Assembly: GCF_036962685.1 (NCBI RefSeq)
Contig: NZ_JBALOP010000044.1
Location: 1-64,000 of the forward strand
Length of the DNA: 64,000 nt
From: Ferdinandcohnia sp036962685
GTDB lineage: Bacteria > Bacillota > Bacilli > Bacillales > Bacillaceae_L
Direction of reading: 5' to 3'
Every line of letters begins with the position of its first letter. Positions within the stretch are counted from its first letter, which is position 1. The notes under the pieces are model-generated. The model did not search any database. It was not told the DNA's origin and worked only from the letters and a program-made list of their open reading frames with translations. Positions 18,934 through 26,910 of this stretch are shown here, piece by piece. The translations under genes were made by a program, and so were the position numbers.

Positions 18934-18964
18934 GTGGAGGTAAATGCTTACCTCCACCTTTTTT
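18934..18964 (+). terminator. Stem-loop with T-tract facing the plus strand, between crotonase 1 and ligase genes
   Basis: GTGGAGGTAA (18934-18943), loop ATGC, TTACCTCCAC (18948-18957), then a run of Ts to 18964 on the plus strand. Both flanking genes are on the minus strand, where no T-run follows, so as a terminator it would act on antisense RNA. In the minus-strand RNA it is still a strong hairpin. Confidence 0.6.
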
Positions 18965-19036
18965 CGGAGTCTTTCGTAGATGATAATCGATATTAGCACT
19001 GTGTTAATAGTGTAAATTTGCCATGAAAATGTTAAT

Positions 19037-19831
19037 TTACTTACCAGACCAGTTTGCTTCACGCTTTTCAATAAATGCGCTTAAGCCTTCCTGAGCATCC
19101 TGTGAACGGAATAATAGATTTTGAAGCTCACCCTCGTAACGAATGGCTACGTTTAGTGGCATTTCTTTTCCATTCATGATTGAAAGCTTAATATTAGAAG
19201 TTGCATAAGTAGCACTGTTCGCGATTTTCTGTGCATATTCTAATGTTTTTTCTCTTGTTTCTTCTTGAGGGTATACACGATCTACTAGTTTAATAGCTAA
19301 TGCTTCTTGCGGTGATAATGTTTCACCAGTGATATTTAGATCAAGAGCTTTAGAGTGACCAACTTGACGAGCTAGACGCTGAGTACCACCAGTTCCTGCT
19401 AATACACCTAAAGAAACCTCTGGAAGTCCAATTTTCCCTGCTTGATCACCCATGAAACGCAGATCACATGCTAGAGCCATTTCTAATCCGCCTCCAACAG
19501 TATGACCCTCTAAGCAAGCGATCCAGATTTGTGGTGAACGTGCAATTTTATCCAATGTTTCATTACAGAATAAGCAAAATTGTGTTTTAAAGCGTGGCTC
19601 GGCAGATTTTAAGAAATTGATATTTGCACCCGCTGAGAAGAACTTTGGCATATCACTCATAAGGACAACTACTTTAATGTCGTTGTCAAAGCGAATGTCA
19701 TCAATTACTGCATTTAATTCCTTGTAATAGTCAAGATCATAAGAATTTGTTTTGTTTACGTGAATATGAACTTCAGCAATACCATCCGCTTTTTTAACAG
19801 TAAGTGTTTTCGTTTCTAAATTGATTGACAT
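19037..19831 (-). CDS. Enoyl-CoA hydratase/isomerase (crotonase) family protein, copy 1
   Basis: A 264-residue crotonase-fold enzyme. The oxyanion-hole segments SAGANINFL and EGHTVGGGLEMALACDLRF are intact, and both catalytic acids of hydratases are present (Glu117 in GGGLE, Glu138 in LPEVS). It should act on a CoA thioester of the aromatic lower pathway, as hydratase, isomerase or ring-opening hydrolase. It follows the aldehyde dehydrogenase gene by 41 bases. A second copy at 30207-31004 differs at only about ten positions outside the first ten residues. Confidence 0.87.
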   Translation of the reverse strand: MSINLETKTLTVKKADGIAEVHIHVNKTNSYDLDYYKELNAVIDDIRFDNDIKVVVLMSDMPKFFSAGANINFLKSAEPRFKTQFCLFCNETLDKIARSPQIWIACLEGHTVGGGLEMALACDLRFMGDQAGKIGLPEVSLGVLAGTGGTQRLARQVGHSKALDLNITGETLSPQEALAIKLVDRVYPQEETREKTLEYAQKIANSATYATSNIKLSIMNGKEMPLNVAIRYEGELQNLLFRSQDAQEGLSAFIEKREANWSGK

Positions 19832-19872
19832 TTTTATATTCCTCCATTTTGTTTCAAAATTTTTTATATATA

Positions 19873-21357
19873 TTATATTCTGAAAATATTTAATGGACGT
19901 TCTCCATTATATGAGACAACACTCTTTGTTTCTGAGTACAGCTCAAGTGTTTCAACACTTAACTCTCTTCCAAATCCTGATTGCTTGTAGCCACCAAACG
20001 GTGTCCCTGGGAATGCTGATATCGGACAGTTCACCATCACAATACCGGCACGAAGTCCCTCTGCAATGCGGTGCGCCCTACCATGATCCTTCGTCCATAC
20101 AGCTGAACCAAGTCCAAAAATGGAATCATTGGATTGCTTGAGCACTTCTTCTTCATCTTTAAATTTCATGATGACTACAACTGGACCAAAGACCTCTTCT
20201 TGAGCAATTCTCATATCATTCGTGACATTTCCGATAACGGTTGGCAAATACCAATACCCTTTATCAAATTCGCCGCCTTCTGGTCTTTTTCCTCCATACA
20301 GAATTTCTCCGCCCTCTTCGATAGCAAGCTTTACATAGCCATCAACAACTTCTTCATGATCCTTAGAAATCAAGGCTCCCATATGTGTTTCCTTATCGAA
20401 CGGGTCGCCAACCTTCAGCTTTTTAGCCTTTTCAATAAATTTTTCGACAAACTCGTCATAAATATCTTCATGTACAAATAACCGTGAACGCGCCTCACAG
20501 GACTGGCCCGTATTATAGAAGATTCCATAGATTGAACCTACAACCGCGCCATCAATATCTGCGTCATCAAAGACGATATTCGGAGATTTTCCTCCCAACT
20601 CTAGTGTAACGCGCTTTAAATTTGTTGAAGCCTTCGCCATAATGTCTTTTCCAGTTTCCGTTTCACCAGTAAAGGCAACCTTATCAACACCAGGATGAGT
20701 CGTTAAGTATGGACCAATAACAGATCCACTTCCTGTGATAACATTTACTACACCTGCTGGAACCCCTGCCTCATGACAGATATCTGCAAGCATATAAGCG
20801 GTAATTGGCGTATGTGAAGCAGGCTTTAAGATAACTGGACATCCTGCTGCAATCGCTGGTGCGATTTTCCACGCAGCCATCATTAATGGGTAATTCCATG
20901 GAATGATTTGTGCGCAAACCCCAACCGGTTCTTTTACTGTGTAGTTAAAAAATCCATTTGGAACGGGGTTTGTACGCCCACCAAAGGTTGTAATGGCTCC
21001 AGCGTAAAATTCAAAGTCTTCAATTGCCTGACCAATTTGGCCTTTTGCAGCAGCAACTGTTTTTCCACTATTTAGTACTTCCGCTTCGACAAGGTCATTG
21101 ATACGATCACGCATGATTTCCGCGATTTTATTTAAAACTCTTGCTCTTCTTGCTTGAGGCAATTTTGGCCACTTGCCATTTTCAAATGCATTTCTAGCTG
21201 CATCAACAGCACGATCCACATCTTCCTTTGATGCCTTTGCAACTCTAGCTAAAACTTCACCAGTTGCAGGGTTATAGGTTTCAAAAAATTCATTATCGCT
21301 GCTATTCGAGTATTCTCCATTAATCAATAGTTGGTACGTTTCTTTTAATTGCACCAT
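19873..21357 (-). CDS. NAD(P)+-dependent aldehyde dehydrogenase of the aromatic lower pathway
   Basis: About 494 residues from the ATG at 21357; the longer frame has unconvincing leading residues. The class-3-type ALDH core is intact: PWNYPLMMAAWKIAPA, catalytic Glu253 in TLELGGKSPN and Cys287 in NTGQSCEAR, and PFGGYKQSGFGRE near the end. It has no MaoC hydratase domain, unlike E. coli PaaZ. In context it should oxidise the semialdehyde formed by ring opening, the role of PaaZ's N-terminal half or of BoxD, but its sequence resembles general betaine-aldehyde-type ALDHs. Confidence 0.83.
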   Translation of the reverse strand: MVQLKETYQLLINGEYSNSSDNEFFETYNPATGEVLARVAKASKEDVDRAVDAARNAFENGKWPKLPQARRARVLNKIAEIMRDRINDLVEAEVLNSGKTVAAAKGQIGQAIEDFEFYAGAITTFGGRTNPVPNGFFNYTVKEPVGVCAQIIPWNYPLMMAAWKIAPAIAAGCPVILKPASHTPITAYMLADICHEAGVPAGVVNVITGSGSVIGPYLTTHPGVDKVAFTGETETGKDIMAKASTNLKRVTLELGGKSPNIVFDDADIDGAVVGSIYGIFYNTGQSCEARSRLFVHEDIYDEFVEKFIEKAKKLKVGDPFDKETHMGALISKDHEEVVDGYVKLAIEEGGEILYGGKRPEGGEFDKGYWYLPTVIGNVTNDMRIAQEEVFGPVVVIMKFKDEEEVLKQSNDSIFGLGSAVWTKDHGRAHRIAEGLRAGIVMVNCPISAFPGTPFGGYKQSGFGRELSVETLELYSETKSVVSYNGERPLNIFRI

Positions 21358-21374
21358 AGATGTTGTTTCACTCC

Positions 21375-22574
21375 CTACATTTTCTCGATAATTGTTGCGA
21401 TCCCTTGGCCAACACCGATGCACATGGTTGCTAATCCATAACGTACATCACGTTTTTGCATCTCATGGACAAGCGTTGTAACAATTCGCGAACCGCTACA
21501 GCCTAGTGGATGTCCTAATGCAATTGCACCACCATTGACATTCACTTTATCCATATCAAGTTTTAGTTCCTTAATACAAGCAACAGATTGTGCTGCAAAT
21601 GCTTCATTTATTTCAATTAAGTCGAGATCCTGAACAGTTAGTCCCGCTCTTTGTAAAGCTTTTCTTGTCGCTGGAACTGGACCTATTCCCATGTAGTCAG
21701 GATGGACTCCACTAACAGCAGATGTCACTACTTTTGCAATTGGCTGTAACCCTAAACGTTCTGCAAGCTCTTTTTCCATGACAAGAATAGCGCTTGAACC
21801 ATCGTTAATCCCTGATGAGTTCCCCGCTGTCACCGTTCCATCCTTTCGGAAAACAGGTCTTAGGTTCGACAATGTTTCCAAAGTGGTCCCAGGTCGTGCA
21901 TGCTCATCCACCTTAAAAAGAAGTGGCTCACCTTTTTTCTGCGGGATTTCAATTGGCACAATCTCATCATTGAATCGACCACTCTTTATCGCTCCGGATG
22001 CTTTTTGCTGACTTAAAAAGGCAAGTTCATCCTGCTCAGCTCTTGAAACCCCATATTTTTCTGCAACATTTTCAGCGGTTTCTCCTAGACTAATCGGGGG
22101 ATACATTTCATTCATTACTGGATTGATAAGTCGCCAGCCCAGCATCGTGTCATGTAAAGTTTGATTTCCTCTCGCATTTGTAACTTGAGGCTTTATCATT
22201 ACGTACGGAGCACGGGTCATGCTTTCCGTTCCGCCTGCAATAAAGACATCTCCTAAGCCTGACTTAATCGCTGCGGATGCTTGATTTACAGCCTCGAGTC
22301 CTGAACCGCAAAGACGATTAACCGTTACTCCTGGAATCGAAACTGGCAAACCAGCTAATAACAATCCCATCCTTGCAACGTTTCGATTATCCTCACCTGC
22401 TTGATTGGCACACCCGAAAAATACATCTTCAATTAGTGACGGATCAAGGTTTACACGAGCCATTAGCTGTTTAATGACATGCCCTGCTAGATCATCTGGT
22501 CGTATACTTGTGAGTGAACCGTTCAGTTTTCCAATCGGTGTCCGAACAGCATCAATTATGACAGCTTCTCTCAT
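21375..22574 (-). CDS. Acetyl-CoA acyltransferase (3-oxoadipyl-CoA thiolase-like, PaaJ/PcaF type)
   Basis: A 399-residue thiolase with nucleophile Cys89 in NRLCGSG, the His of NGGAIALGHPLGCSGSR and the second Cys in CIGVGQG. It should cleave a 3-oxoacyl-CoA to acetyl-CoA plus a shortened acyl-CoA, giving succinyl-CoA if the substrate is 3-oxoadipyl-CoA. AAGGAG precedes the ATG, which overlaps the upstream dehydrogenase gene by 23 bases. The single thiolase would have to do both thiolytic steps if the pathway were phenylacetate. Confidence 0.88.
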   Translation of the reverse strand: MREAVIIDAVRTPIGKLNGSLTSIRPDDLAGHVIKQLMARVNLDPSLIEDVFFGCANQAGEDNRNVARMGLLLAGLPVSIPGVTVNRLCGSGLEAVNQASAAIKSGLGDVFIAGGTESMTRAPYVMIKPQVTNARGNQTLHDTMLGWRLINPVMNEMYPPISLGETAENVAEKYGVSRAEQDELAFLSQQKASGAIKSGRFNDEIVPIEIPQKKGEPLLFKVDEHARPGTTLETLSNLRPVFRKDGTVTAGNSSGINDGSSAILVMEKELAERLGLQPIAKVVTSAVSGVHPDYMGIGPVPATRKALQRAGLTVQDLDLIEINEAFAAQSVACIKELKLDMDKVNVNGGAIALGHPLGCSGSRIVTTLVHEMQKRDVRYGLATMCIGVGQGIATIIEKM

Positions 22575-23319
22575 ACTGAAAGCTCCTTATTTGAACTTTT
22601 TGATAATGGTAGAAGCATTTATCGGTTTCTCCACCAATCCACCCTGCGTACACAAGCTTACGAATTAGTGGGGCTGGTCGATAACGCTCTTCCCCTAATT
22701 CACGATATAAGCCACTTAATACCGCATATATGTCATCCAGCCCAATTTCCTGTGCCCACTCAAGTGGACCCATTGGATAATTCGTTCCTTTTTTCATCGC
22801 GATATCAATGCTTTTCGCCTCTGCCGTTTGTTCAGTTAACGCATAAGCCGCTTCATTAACAATCATTGATAAAATTCTTGGAAATACCAGGCCTACCTCA
22901 TCCTCTACAAGTTCAACATCTTGACCGATTAGTGAAAAAGTGTCTGCGGCTGCTTCCACATAACTTGAGTTTGCTTGTAATGGCATGGTAACTTCAATTA
23001 GATTACCTTTTTTAAAATTTGCAAATGTGCCAAATCCGATTACTCTCTCTGGATAGGTAAGCCATGAGGCAACCTCTGTTGCTGTCACACCAAGAGAAGT
23101 CGATAAAATCAAAGTAGAAGGTGAAACGCTTGCCTCTATTTCTTGGATTCTACGTTTCTTTTCTTCCTTATCAAGATTAGACGTTTCAATCACGACATCG
23201 ACTTGCACATCCATTCGTTTTTGGTCAACTAGATGAACTTGTGCGTTTTCTTGAAATGACTTGGAGAGTTCTTTTGCGAGTAAATTATCCCCTACAATGA
23301 CGACAGTTTTACTTGTCAT
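22552..23319 (-). CDS. Degenerate 3-hydroxyacyl-CoA dehydrogenase-like protein
   Basis: A 255-residue homologue of the upstream dehydrogenase. The C-terminal half is well conserved (VNEAAYAL, KKGTNYPMGPLEWAQEIG). The N-terminal Rossmann motif is changed: VVIVGDNLLAKEL replaces the usual GxGxxG, and GFGTFAN (95-101) replaces GLHFFNP, removing the catalytic His. It may be a partner subunit or non-catalytic paralogue. The frame is open and overlaps both neighbours by 11 and 23 bases, so it is a maintained gene, not an obvious pseudogene. Confidence 0.78.
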   Translation of the reverse strand: MTSKTVVIVGDNLLAKELSKSFQENAQVHLVDQKRMDVQVDVVIETSNLDKEEKKRRIQEIEASVSPSTLILSTSLGVTATEVASWLTYPERVIGFGTFANFKKGNLIEVTMPLQANSSYVEAAADTFSLIGQDVELVEDEVGLVFPRILSMIVNEAAYALTEQTAEAKSIDIAMKKGTNYPMGPLEWAQEIGLDDIYAVLSGLYRELGEERYRPAPLIRKLVYAGWIGGETDKCFYHYQKVQIRSFQYERSCHN

Positions 23320-24169
23320 ATTCGAAGAACCCTCCTTTTGTTTTTCTTCCTAGGCTACCCGATTGAACCATGCGTTCCTGGTAGTAATGAGGACGGAATC
23401 TACTTTCTCCGTGAAATCCTTCAAATACTGATTTGGTTGTTGCAAAATTGATATCAATCCCGATTAGATCCTGTAATTCGAAAGGACCCATTTTAAAATT
23501 CCCTGCTCGTTTCATAATTCGATCGATTTGTTCGACTGACGCGATTTTATCATTCATAATTCGTAAAGCTTCATTGTAAAAGGGCCGTGCCACTCTGTTT
23601 ACAATAAAACCTGGCGTATCCTTACACATCACTGGATTTTTATGAATCGTTTCTGCAAATTGCATAAGGGTTACAACAGTTGAGGAAGCTGTTTTTAAGC
23701 CCTGAACCACTTCTACAAGTGGCATAATTGGTGCCGGATTAAAAAAATGCAAGCCGGCAATTCGTTCCGGATTTGCGCTTTGACCAGAGATTTCCGTAAT
23801 CGAAAGGGAGGAAGTATTCGACGCCAAAATCGAATCTTTCGTACAGATTTCTTCCAACTGTGAAAAAATAGACCGTTTAATTTCAAGCTTTTCCGGCGCT
23901 GCCTCAATTACCAACTGGCAATCAGCAAATGAGCTCATATCCGTTGTGATACTCAATTTTTCTTTCGCTTGTTCTGAGGTGGCAAGGCTTATTTTTTCTT
24001 TAACAACTAGTCTATCAAGCTTTGACTCTATTGATTCTTTTGCACGGGATACCGTTCCTTCATCAATATCAAAAAGCACGACAGGGTATCCATTTTGAAT
24101 GAGAAGCTGCGCAATCCCTGCACCCATGGTTCCTGAACCAATGACACCTACTTTTTTAATTTGCTGCAT
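23309..24169 (-). CDS. 3-hydroxyacyl-CoA dehydrogenase (PaaH/Hbd-like)
   Basis: A 286-residue dehydrogenase with NAD-binding GSGTMG at residues 11-16, SNTSSLSIT, the catalytic His141 in GLHFFNP, Glu in LVEVVQG and Asn in FIVNRVARP. Length matches single-domain Hbd/PaaH enzymes. It would oxidise 3-hydroxyadipyl-CoA or a similar intermediate. A dispersed palindromic repeat separates it from the oxygenase genes upstream on the same strand. Confidence 0.88.
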   Translation of the reverse strand: MQQIKKVGVIGSGTMGAGIAQLLIQNGYPVVLFDIDEGTVSRAKESIESKLDRLVVKEKISLATSEQAKEKLSITTDMSSFADCQLVIEAAPEKLEIKRSIFSQLEEICTKDSILASNTSSLSITEISGQSANPERIAGLHFFNPAPIMPLVEVVQGLKTASSTVVTLMQFAETIHKNPVMCKDTPGFIVNRVARPFYNEALRIMNDKIASVEQIDRIMKRAGNFKMGPFELQDLIGIDINFATTKSVFEGFHGESRFRPHYYQERMVQSGSLGRKTKGGFFEYDK

Positions 24170-24192
24170 AGTTTTCGTCCTTTCTAGATGAT

Positions 24193-24396
24193 GTTCAAAA
24201 AGTGCGGTGAATATGACCGAACAGAGGAACTTCGACTAACAGCCGACACGTCCTGTGTCGAACGTCGAAGTCACCACATCCTGCGGAAGCGCGTTGGCTT
24301 GCTTCTCCGTTCCTCACGTATTAACTGCATACGCTCCGGTACTCAAAGCTGCGCCGCCTTGAAATTCTCGGTCCTCTTCATCCTCCTTTTTTGAAC
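24193..24396. repeat. MITE-like palindromic element inside the catabolic operon
   Basis: About 204 bases bounded by GTTCAAAAA (24193) and TTTTTTGAAC (24396), with nested complements such as GACCGA/TCGGTC and CAGAGGAAC/GTTCCTC and a CGACAC-GTCCT-GTGTCG hairpin. It starts 23 bases before the dehydrogenase start and ends eight bases past the zinc-ribbon stop. The phrase CGACTAAC...CACGTCCTG recurs at 32910-32934 next to an N gap. No coding capacity. Confidence 0.78.
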
Positions 24397-24403
24397 ACGC
24401 ATT

Positions 24404-24568
24404 CTACTTTGCCGCGTCTTCCTTTTGCCATCGAATGTATTCGAATACGCTATTACATTCATTGCAGTAGTATTGGCGAACTAATTGGGCTGTACCAAAG
24501 GATGAAATCTTTTTTACATTATTGGTTGAGCAAAATGAACATTGAACATTCTCTTTGTTAGACGACAT
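24404..24568 (-). CDS. PaaD C-terminal-type zinc-ribbon protein (split PaaD)
   Basis: A 54-residue protein with two Cys pairs, CSFC and CNEC, spaced as in the C-terminal zinc ribbon of E. coli PaaD, and sharing the SxFGTxxxxxxYxCxxCxxxFEY pattern. The ATG at 24568 follows AAAGGAAGTG and overlaps paaC by 11 bases. In E. coli this ribbon is fused to the DUF59 domain; here that domain is a separate gene two positions upstream. It probably helps assemble the oxygenase metal centre. Confidence 0.78.
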   Translation of the reverse strand: MSSNKENVQCSFCSTNNVKKISSFGTAQLVRQYYCNECNSVFEYIRWQKEDAAK

Positions 24569-25187
24569 TTTGCTTTGCCACTTCCTTTGAGACTTCTTGA
24601 ATAGTTGCATCAAATTGCTCTACTAATCTCGCATCCTTTGGAATGATGTTTTCTGTGACGAAATACATATCATTTTCTACTTTAATTAACCATTCCCTTG
24701 CTTCCTGAGCAGTTTTCGCAATGGCCGATTGGCATCTTCTCGGAATGGAGCCTTTATCAAGCAAAAGCTGCTCACACCAACTTTGTGAATAGATTAGATG
24801 CTCCTGTTGCTCCTTCAGCATTTTTGTAAAAGGTGGGTTCACGTTAGGGTTATTTGCGTCAAGCAATGCTTTCATCACTAAGTCAACTGCAACATTGGTG
24901 ACATAAAGCCCCGCAATGAGTTCAACCCAGTTCTCAATTTCCACATTCTGTTGAAATGCCTTCCCTGTTTGATTCTTCACTTCTGACTTAACACCTGATA
25001 GGTCAGATACCCAGCGATAAAGAAGTCTTGAATGGCCTAGCTCCTGCTGCGCCATTGCAATTGATGAAAGTGTTCCTTCCAATGTTGGGCCACTGATACC
25101 GATTTCGACTAAACGGTCACCTAAAATAAATTTATTATCCGCAATTGTTTCACCCAGTTCGATTAACGAAATATGTTCCTTAGTCAA
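24558..25187 (-). CDS. paaC: Ring-epoxidase structural subunit, PaaC-like
   Basis: About 209 residues from a TTG at 25187, preceded by AAAGGAGTG at six-base spacing. A ferritin-like helical protein of the PaaA_PaaC family: AMAQQELGHSRLLYRW and LKEQQEHLIYSQSWCEQLL align with PaaC helices. PaaC is the non-catalytic partner that forms heterodimers with PaaA. The E. coli protein is about 40 residues longer. Confidence 0.85.
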   Translation of the reverse strand: MTKEHISLIELGETIADNKFILGDRLVEIGISGPTLEGTLSSIAMAQQELGHSRLLYRWVSDLSGVKSEVKNQTGKAFQQNVEIENWVELIAGLYVTNVAVDLVMKALLDANNPNVNPPFTKMLKEQQEHLIYSQSWCEQLLLDKGSIPRRCQSAIAKTAQEAREWLIKVENDMYFVTENIIPKDARLVEQFDATIQEVSKEVAKQNVV

Positions 25188-25192
25188 GTTTC

Positions 25193-25417
25193 TCACTCCT
25201 TTGCAAATAATGGTTCTGGGCTTCGAACGCAAACTAGCGCATCTTTTTTCACCACGTACATTTCAACCCAGTCTTCTTCATCGTAAATATGCTGCGCATA
25301 AATTTTTGCGAGAGTTTCATTAACGGCCTTAAAAGTACCGACATGAATAAGCTCATCTCCACGATTAATTCGAGTGAGAAGAAGGTAATCATGTTTAACG
25401 GTATTTTCTTCTATCAT
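25193..25417 (-). CDS. paaB: Ring-epoxidase bridging subunit, PaaB-like
   Basis: A 74-residue protein matching PaaB (about 95 residues in E. coli) through YLLLTRINRGDELIHVGTF, a central helix and WVEMYVVKKDALV. PaaB bridges PaaA-PaaC dimers. The ATG overlaps the paaD stop in an ATGA, so translation is coupled. It ends shortly after the conserved core, lacking the E. coli C-terminal tail. Confidence 0.8.
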   Translation of the reverse strand: MIEENTVKHDYLLLTRINRGDELIHVGTFKAVNETLAKIYAQHIYDEEDWVEMYVVKKDALVCVRSPEPLFAKE

Positions 25418-25746
25418 GAACTTACCCCCCAGTGCTTTAATTTGTTCTTTCCTGCCTCACTTAGATTTGCTGTCGTCCAAGGTGGATCCCATACAACCTG
25501 AATCTTAACGTCTTCAACCTCAGCTTCCTTCAGCAAACGTTCTTTGATATCGTTTTCAATCCATTGCATACAAGCACATCCAGTGGAGGTATAGGTCATT
25601 TCAACCTCTAAATCACTTCCTGTTTGGGTAATGTTATAAATTAACCCCATATCCACCACACTGATTGGAAACTCTGGATCCATTACTTCTTTTAGAGCAT
25701 CCCAATACTTTGTTGTTGCTTGTTCGTTTTGGATAATTCCACTCAT
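25414..25746 (-). CDS. paaD: PaaD N-terminal-type DUF59/MIP18 protein
   Basis: About 110 residues from the ATG at 25746, which follows AGGAGG by seven bases. The DUF59 core shows DPEFPISVVDMGLIYN and TSTGCACMQWI, then VQVVWDPPWTT, as in PaaD, SufT and other iron-sulfur assembly factors. It lacks the zinc ribbon of E. coli PaaD, found here as a separate gene at 24404-24568. Gene order on the minus strand is A-D-B-C. Confidence 0.85.
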   Translation of the reverse strand: MSGIIQNEQATTKYWDALKEVMDPEFPISVVDMGLIYNITQTGSDLEVEMTYTSTGCACMQWIENDIKERLLKEAEVEDVKIQVVWDPPWTTANLSEAGKNKLKHWGVSS

Positions 25747-25748
25747 GC

Positions 25749-26690
25749 TTATGCCTCCTCTGCTCTCATTTGTTCTAACTCCCAAACTCCCTTTTGGATT
25801 CGAGTTACAAACTCTTTATTTTGAGGACCTCTTTGCTTAAAGCGTTCGATTGCTCCCTCCCATGTGTCCGGTTGGTCTGTTAACCACTTTTTGTTTTCAG
25901 CATCAAATTTACAAGGGAATGGCACGTCAATCACATATTTACCTTGGTCTTCATCGTAATGAGCTGGAACCTTAATTCCAATAGATTCACAGAATGGTAC
26001 AGCTGTTGATAACCACTTTTGTCTTAATTCATCATTAGTTCGGCCTTTTAGTCGATAATCCAATTGCGCCGAACGGCTCTTAAGATTATCTGCAACACCG
26101 AAGAATTCAAGTGCCATTAAGAACATCCAATCCACAGCATCTTGTACTTGCTTTGCTGTTTCCGGCTTCTTCATCGCATTTTTCATAATGATTTCGCCAT
26201 TGCGGAGATGGAACAATTCTTCCTTATCAACTTTTACAAGGGCGCGCTTCCAAGGTCCATAGGAGGTATGTTCATACGCATCACCTAGAAGCGTATATCC
26301 AGAACGATCAAACAATCCGTTAAATACCCCTAATTCAACCCAGTTGTCTAATTTAAAATCAAAAGCATATGGATTTTTCCATCGGTTCGCTGGTCGACGA
26401 TAAAGCATCTCGTCTACATCTTCACCGAGGTCTTCGAGCAAGCGGTACGCAATATGAGCGTGACCGATTTCATCCTGTATAACTGCGAGAGCGGTAATTT
26501 TATAGTTTAAGTTTGGGGCTTGATCGTAGACTGTTAACAGTGGTGGGACGCTAAGAAGTTCTGTATCTCCAACAATCGCAAGTGTTTGTTTTAACGCTTT
26601 CAAATATTCATCGTTCATATCCTCCATGCGCTCTACTATAAAACCATTTTGTACCTTCTCCAGTAATACCTCAGCTTCCTTAATACTCAT
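25749..26690 (-). CDS. paaA: Ring-epoxidase catalytic di-iron subunit, PaaA-like
   Basis: About 313 residues. The two carboxylate-histidine motifs of the di-iron centre are visible: VIQDEIGHAH (DEIGH at 73-77) and VDKEELFHLRNG (KEELFH at 156-161), and TSYGPWKRALVK and RTNDELRQKWL follow the PaaA pattern. PaaA epoxidises phenylacetyl-CoA with O2. It is not BoxB, which is about 470 residues and differs in these motifs. ATG at 26690 has GAGGTG seven bases upstream. It heads the operon behind a strong promoter. The real CoA substrate is open, because benzoate genes surround it. Confidence 0.87.
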   Translation of the reverse strand: MSIKEAEVLLEKVQNGFIVERMEDMNDEYLKALKQTLAIVGDTELLSVPPLLTVYDQAPNLNYKITALAVIQDEIGHAHIAYRLLEDLGEDVDEMLYRRPANRWKNPYAFDFKLDNWVELGVFNGLFDRSGYTLLGDAYEHTSYGPWKRALVKVDKEELFHLRNGEIIMKNAMKKPETAKQVQDAVDWMFLMALEFFGVADNLKSRSAQLDYRLKGRTNDELRQKWLSTAVPFCESIGIKVPAHYDEDQGKYVIDVPFPCKFDAENKKWLTDQPDTWEGAIERFKQRGPQNKEFVTRIQKGVWELEQMRAEEA

Positions 26691-26708
26691 CAATGAACAC
26701 CTCTTCGT

Positions 26709-26733
26709 ATTACGTTTTTTAAACTACCGTTTA
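26709..26733 (-). promoter_or_regulatory. Candidate PaaX-type operator at the paaA promoter
   Basis: ATTACG (26709-26714), 13 bases, CGTTTA (26728-26733). It lies eight bases downstream of the -10 box in transcription direction, so it would cover the start of transcription. The site upstream of crotonase 2 has the same 8-base distance and matches at 19 of 23 positions. Confidence 0.6.
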
Positions 26734-26741
26734 TAATATGT

Positions 26742-26770
26742 AATATAGAATATTTAAAATTGTTTGTCAA
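26742..26770 (-). promoter_or_regulatory. Sigma-A promoter of the oxygenase operon
   Basis: On the minus strand TTGACA (26765-26770), a 17-base spacer and TATATT (26742-26747). This is a near-consensus promoter about 50 bases before the paaA start. Confidence 0.85.
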
Positions 26771-26910
26771 CATGTTTATGTTGTTTTTTAAACGTAAAAT
26801 TTAAATGCATAATAAACGAGTTTGCAGAGTTGAGGAAAAATACCGGATTCATTGGGAAATGAAGGGGATTTCTTTTTCGTTTCCGGTTGGTTAGGGGATT
26901 TATCAGGGGG

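Noticed and set aside
19873..21357. PaaZ bifunctional fusion
   Set aside because: Only the aldehyde dehydrogenase half is present; no MaoC hydratase domain follows.
22552..23319. Pseudogene call for the second dehydrogenase
   Set aside because: The frame is intact, overlaps both neighbours in operon fashion and keeps a conserved C-terminal domain.
24404..24613. Longer start for the zinc-ribbon gene at 24613
   Set aside because: It would overlap paaC by 56 bases; ATG at 24568 has a clear ribosome site and gives the expected domain.
25749..26690. BoxB benzoyl-CoA epoxidase
   Set aside because: Length (about 313) and motifs fit PaaA; BoxB is much longer. Only the substrate, not the family, might be benzoyl-CoA.
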